Below, piece after piece: positions 59,173-64,000 of a stretch of 64,000 nt of DNA. The notes below the pieces were generated by a model. It was not told where the DNA came from. It worked only from the letters and a program-made list of their open reading frames with translations, and did no database searches. The DNA is from Siphonodentalium dalli (lineage: Eukaryota; Mollusca; Scaphopoda; Gadilida; Siphonodentaliidae), in assembly GCA_032622095.1 (NCBI GenBank), contig CP136066.1, positions 175,335,164 to 175,399,163 of the forward strand, written 5' to 3'. A program made the translations under genes and the position numbers. The stretch's first letter is position 1. Each line of letters starts with the position of its first letter.

Positions 59173-60053
59173 TTAAGGTCGAGCGGCTATATATGTGTGT
59201 TCGATGGCATTCCTTCCTCCCACTGCTAAGAGTTCCCCCAATAGGGGTGGGGGTCTGACGAACACATTCATACACAGGTCTAGGGTAGGTTGGAGGATGA
59301 TTACTCAGGTATAAGTTGAGTATAACGAGCCATGTCATCAAAATGACATAAGTTTTGAGGACACAATGATATCTAGCTAATTATAATTAGAAATAGAGGG
59401 TTCAATTCCATGTAGTTGGGCATAAATATGCATATTTTATTCCAGCTTGAAACGTATATAACACTATATAGTAAGATCACAACCCAGATTACAGGAGTTT
59501 TATGTATATAATTTTATCACTCAAGATTATCAAAAGTGTACGATTCAAGTGGTTTGAATTAGATCTTTCAACATTTAACCTTATAGTTAGCTAGGTCTGA
59601 CAAAAAATCGTCTTTCTGAATAAAGCTCATTTAAAACATCTGTACTCAAACATATGATATCAAGTAAAAGTTATGGGGAAGAAAGAGGGGATGAGACCCC
59701 AATTTGTTGGGGAGAATGGTAGGGAGGATGGTAGACACATGGTTGGGGGGATTTTTATGTTCAACGCTGTGTATGAAAGCTTTTTTTGTTCAGACCCCCC
59801 CTCCCCATCATCGAGTGCTCATTTGTATAGCCGCTGGCAACAGCGACAACGCGGTACTATAATTGTCGAACCACCATTCAAATAGAATAAGTGATGGGAC
59901 TCAGAATTCGACCCTTAAGAGTCACACACGCATCGTTTCCAGGTCGAATTCTGTCGCCAGGACGCTGTTCGCATGCATGAGGCGAATGATTTCAATTTGA
60001 TCGCCATTGGCGCTTATTATCAGTGATCGCACATGCTAAACGGCTCATTACTA
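59173..60053 (+). repeat. Tandem duplication, unit 2, left part
   Basis: Starts TAAGGTCGAGCGGCTATATA, as at 50629. It follows unit 1 through CATTACTA, where the Helitron interrupts it. It has about 220 bp extra (59586-59807) with a GGGGAAGAAAGAGGGGATGA segment and a C-rich end. Confidence 0.88.
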
Positions 60054-60073
60054 TCTATATCTATATTTGCGAA

Positions 60074-60074
<1 letters not shown>

Positions 60075-60116
<42 letters not shown>
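60075..60116 (+). repeat. (GTCT)n microsatellite near the Helitron 5' end
   Basis: About ten GTCT units. The sister Helitron at 6732 has only one, so the run expanded in this copy. Confidence 0.95.
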
Positions 60117-60249
60117 GTTCTATAGAAATTCACAGGGGACCATCTAGATGATGCCAAAGGGGGTCTACTAGGAGTATCTTTTTACGAGGAAAGATAATGG
60201 TCGGTGTTAAAATTTTCTAAAGTGACGCCGTTGTTGTCAGGGGCAGAAA

Positions 60250-60890
60250 AGGGGGAGGGGCAGAAAAAAAACAATTGTTGCCGATTGCCACCAAACTTAT
60301 ATATAATCATCCCCATAATATGAGGAATCTAATGGCGTGGTTTAAATATGGCAAAAGTCGCGCCGTTCGCGTCAGGGGTGACCAGAAGGGGGGGGGCAGA
60401 GATTTTTTTTTCTGTCGCCGATTGCCACGAAACTTACATATAATCATCCCCATGATATGAAGAATCCAACGGTGTGGTTTAAATATGTCACAAGTGGCGT
60501 CGTTTGAGTCAGGGATGAACGGAAGGGGGAGAGGGGCACCAAAATTGATAAAACTAATTTTAGCGCCGATTTCACCAAATTGATATATATTCTTCTTCAT
60601 GATACAAGGAATCTAATTTGTGCGATTTAACAACGCCAAATTGTTGTTTCTGGATGAGAGATTGGGAGGGGGTGGGCACTAAATTTTATAATAAGTCGCC
60701 GATTGCCACCACCACTTATACAAAATCATCCCCATGGTATGAGGAGTCTAATGGTGTGGCTTTTATCTGTCAAATGTGGCCTCATTCGAGTCAGGGTTGC
60801 ATTGAAATGGACTGGGGAACCAAATTGATGCACAATATTTTTTAGCTGCCAATTTCCACCAAATTGATACACATTCTTATCCATGATACG
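60250..60890 (+). repeat. Degenerate repeat of about 130 bp in the Helitron
   Basis: 'cgccgattgccaccaaacttatat', 'atcatccccatgatatgaggaatctaa' and 'gtggcgtcgttcgagtcagg' recur about every 130 bp, at roughly 60280, 60415, 60560 and 60690. Confidence 0.8.
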
Positions 60891-62640
60891 AGGAATATAA
60901 TCGTGATTTAAAGGACGCCATAGTGGTGCTGTTTGGGTGAGAGATGGAGAGGGGAGGGATTGGCACCAAATTTGATAAAAAAAAATTGTTTTAGTCGCCG
61001 ATTATCACCAAACTTATAAACAATCATCTCCATGATATCAGGATTGTAATCATGTGGTTTAAGGATGTCACAAGTGGGGCCATTCGAGTCAGTGGTGTAT
61101 ATAGATGAGAGGGACACAAAAAATTACATCTGTAGTGTTTAGTGCCGATTTCCACCATATTGATACATATTCTTCTCCGTGATACGAGGAATCTTATCGT
61201 GGTGGTTTAGAATACACCAAATTGGTGCCCTATGGGTGGAGAGATATGGGGACCTTAAATTTGATACGAATTTGTATGCTCGCCAATTTTCACCAATTTC
61301 ATATATATGCATCTCTAATCTCTAATGAGTCTTAGTGTGTGCAGCTTGAAGTCTGAAATAGGGACGGGAGGGGTCACCAAAACTGATACAAATATTTTTA
61401 GTACCAATTACCATCAAATTCAGACACGTTCTTCTCAAATGATGCAAGAAATAATATCGTGCTGTCTGTCTGTCTTTTTGTCTGTCTGTGTGCGTTCTAT
61501 ATATAACTTCACGCGGTACAATCGAGATGGCACCAAGGCGTTCTAAGATGGGTAACTTTTTACAAGGAAGATAATGGTGCGGGTTAAAATTTTCTAAAAT
61601 GACGCTGTTGGTGGGAGGGGAACTTAAAAAAATATGGTGAAATAGTTTTGTCGCTGATTTCCACCAAACAAATACATAATCACCTTCGCAATATGGCGTT
61701 GTTCGAGTCAGCGTTGCATCAGCAATTGATTTTATAAACCAAATTCCACCAAATTCATACACGTTCTTATCCATGATACGAGGAATCTAATCGTGATTTA
61801 AAGACGCCATAGTGGTGCTGTTTGGGTGAGAGATGGAGAGGGGGAGGGATTGGCACCAAATTTGATAAAAAAAATTGTTTAGTCGCCGATTATCACCAAA
61901 CTTATAAACAATCATCTCCATGATATCAGGAGTGTAATCGTGTGGTTTAAGGATGTCCACAAGTGGGGCCATTCGAGTCAGTGGTGTATAGAGATGAGAG
62001 GGACACAAAAAGTTACATCTATAGTGTTTAGTGCCGATTTCCACCAGATTGATACATATTCTTCTCCGTGATACGAGGAATCTTATCGTGTGGTTTATAT
62101 ACACCAAATTGGTGCTCTATGGGTGAGAGATATGGGGACCTTAAATTTGATACGAATTTGTATGCTCGCCAATTTTCGCCAATTTCATATACATGTATAT
62201 GCATCTCTAATCTCTAATGAGTCTTAGTGTGTGCAGCTTGAGTCTGAAATAGGGACGGGAGGGTCACCAAAACTGATACAAATATTTTTAGTACCAATTA
62301 CCATCAAACTCAGACACGTTCTTCTCAAATGATACAAGAAATAAAATCGTGCTGTCTGTCTGTCTTTTTGTCTGTCTGTGTGCGTTCTATATATAACTTC
62401 ACGCGGTACAATCGAGATGGCACCAATGCGTTCTAAGAGGGGTAACTTTTTACAAGGAAGATAATGGTGCGGGTTAAAATTTTCTAAAATGACGCTGTTG
62501 GTGGGAGGGGAAATTAAAAAAATACGGTGAAATAGTTTTGTCGCTGATTTCCACCAAACAAATACATAATCACCTTCGCAATATGGCGTTGTTCGAGTCA
62601 GCGTTGCATCAACAATTGATTTAATAAACCAAATTCCACC
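60850..62640 (+). repeat. 0.9-kb tandem duplication inside the Helitron
   Basis: CCATGATACGAGGAAT at 60881 and 61781 marks two copies with a period of about 900 bp and identity above 95 per cent. Each copy contains several of the 130-bp units and its own TGTCTGTCTGTC segment (61457 and 62353). The minus-strand ORFs of 150 and 180 codons (61322-61774 and 62224-62766) are equivalent positions in the two copies and have no domain. Confidence 0.88.
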
Positions 62641-63766
62641 AAATTCATACACGTTTTTCTCTAATAATATACCATGAATTAAATCACATTTGGTGTCGTT
62701 TGCGTCACGGATGGCGAGCGGATATGCACTATCATTGATAAGATTGCTATTCGCCGATATCCACATATAAGTTATATACAGTCACCAGGCCATCTCCATA
62801 TCATTTTAAGTAGTTGGGCGTTCACATTTCACAATCCCGACATATGGTGACCCACATAAGTCACTTGAACAATTATATCTTCTTAACAGTCATATTTATA
62901 TGGGAATGGCAATCAAGGAATTCACACAATGAGCTAGCAAAAGAGATAACTAGAAGAAGCATTAAACGTATATTTATCATTCTATTGAAGAGATACATAT
63001 ATCGTGCAAACTGAGAGACCTCGAACCGTCAGAGGATTGCATATATATAATAACAAAATTTAGTCTGTTCCATTCAATGCAGTTTCCACAAAAAGTTACA
63101 ATTTGTCAAGAGATATGGAAGGCCTGTTCAAAAGTAGTGGTCACAGTGTGCAGTCAAACATAGTTTCTTCTGATATATAGTAGCACAATACTTTTCAGGA
63201 TCCCACCAATACTGACATCTGACAAGGGTTTTAGAACAGAATCATCTACTGACATAAACAACTCAAAATATCGCACTGTGCCTGGCACACGTAGCTGATA
63301 TATGTGCGCAGCAACATTTCGTTTAAACTAAGAATATTTAGTCAATATATAGCACCATGAACAGAGGAGCACCTGGAAATTTCTTTGAAACATCTGTATC
63401 TTCATGGAGATATGATAGCCAGGTGTCCTCGAGATCTTAGTCCAACCCACTAGATTGATTGATACATCTCAATATGTAAAACCCAATTATCATCTTTTAT
63501 CGAACTAATGTGTTTATGATGTTCATGTATCATATTATAGCGTCTAATGTATACGCAGTTGTAAATAAATAAATACTTCATTATTGGTGGAACGGATTAA
63601 TCGCGATAAACAGAATGACAATTGACAAGGTGAGCCACTACTTATATTCCATGACTGTAATAATCATGTTTTGTGATGCTATTTGAATATACAATTTATG
63701 AGAAAATGTATAACACTTTAAGCAAGAGCATTCTCTATTCCCAACAAATATCCACAGCATACATTA

Positions 63767-63784
63767 ACCTGGGCAACGCCGGGT
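63767..63784 (+). repeat. Helitron 3' terminal hairpin
   Basis: A 6-bp stem with one G-T wobble and a GCAACG loop, ending 11 bases before the CTAG terminus. This is the expected Helitron termination structure. Confidence 0.88.
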
Positions 63785-63795
63785 AACCCTGCTAG

Positions 63796-64000
63796 TCAAT
63801 CTATATATTCACAATCTTGGGTACAGTGTTGCGCGAGACTGACAGGTAATATATTTCGACTGAATTCTACAAAAATCACCACTGATGCTAGCTATACGTT
63901 GGAATCTTCTTTCCAAGCCATTTCCTTTCCGTACTTCATTTATTATTTTATCGCCCATCAGTTATGAGAATGACTGTACCCGGATAGTATATGTGACCGA
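63796..64000 (+). repeat. Tandem duplication, unit 2, right part (continues past the window)
   Basis: Matches 51363-51570 of unit 1 with a few substitutions, starting TCAATCTATATATTCACAAT. The window ends inside it. Confidence 0.9.

Larger units (their letters stand above)
60054..63795 (+). mobile_element. Non-autonomous Helitron, copy 1 (3.74 kb), with paralogous empty site
   Basis: The 5' end is TCTATATCTATATTTGCGAA. The 3' end is a hairpin (ACCTGG, loop GCAACG, CCGGGT at 63767-63784), 7 bases, then CTAG. It sits exactly between A and T. The unit 1 copy of the duplication shows the unbroken site ATTACTATCAATCT near 51355-51368. No target duplication is made, as expected for Helitrons. The interior has a (TGTC)n run (60075-60116), degenerate repeats of about 130 bp (60250-60890) and a 0.9-kb tandem duplication. 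No Rep/helicase ORF is present. The family is the same as 3690-6732, which is in inverted orientation. Confidence 0.93.

Noticed and set aside
61322-62766. Paired 150- and 180-codon minus-strand ORFs in the Helitron
   Set aside because: They are the same stretch of the 0.9-kb duplication read twice. There are no domains and no start or codon evidence.

Overview
The window is animal nuclear DNA and most likely comes from a bivalve mollusc. It is AT-rich and gene-poor, with no bacterial gene organisation. It holds an intact Mab-21/cGAS-like receptor gene of the kind expanded in bivalves, plus a tRNA-derived SINE, Helitrons, a hAT element, non-LTR retrotransposons and many minisatellites. No species can be named from the sequence alone.

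Layout: 1-3.5 kb has a 135-bp tandem repeat, a SINE relic and a degenerate dispersed repeat. 3690-6732 is a minus-strand Helitron carrying a 1.79-kb element with LTR-like direct repeats and a 5-bp target duplication. 7.8-10.4 kb has a 126-bp MITE and the endonuclease half of an L1-like LINE. 11.3-13.8 kb has a broken copy of the Mab-21/cGAS-like gene followed by repeat blocks. 15.3-17.7 kb has minisatellites, including a 79-bp array. 17.7-30 kb is mostly intergenic with degenerate repeats. 30.6-34.1 kb is a 60-bp satellite plus a 1,077-bp non-autonomous hAT element with an exact 8-bp target duplication. 34951-37035 is the only convincing host gene, an intronless 694-codon ORF, followed by a degenerate copy of its own 3' end. 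38.1-47.2 kb is bounded by inverted, GTCA-palindrome-rich termini and contains a dead non-LTR retrotransposon with an in-frame duplication in its reverse transcriptase. 50.6-64 kb is a roughly 1.08-kb tandem duplication. Unit 1 is split by a 7.46-kb LTR retrotransposon that carries a long gag-like ORF pair and no recognisable pol. Unit 2 is split by a 3.74-kb Helitron of the same family as the one at 3.7 kb.

The genes do not form a pathway. The host gene probably acts in cytosolic nucleotide-second-messenger immunity or in the wider Mab-21 family. The rest is a record of nested transposition. The clearest novel candidates are the gag-only LTR element, the composite element inside the first Helitron, and the receptor with a long C-terminal extension. 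Boundaries and target duplications were read directly from the bases. Family names rest on motif recognition and were not checked by database search.
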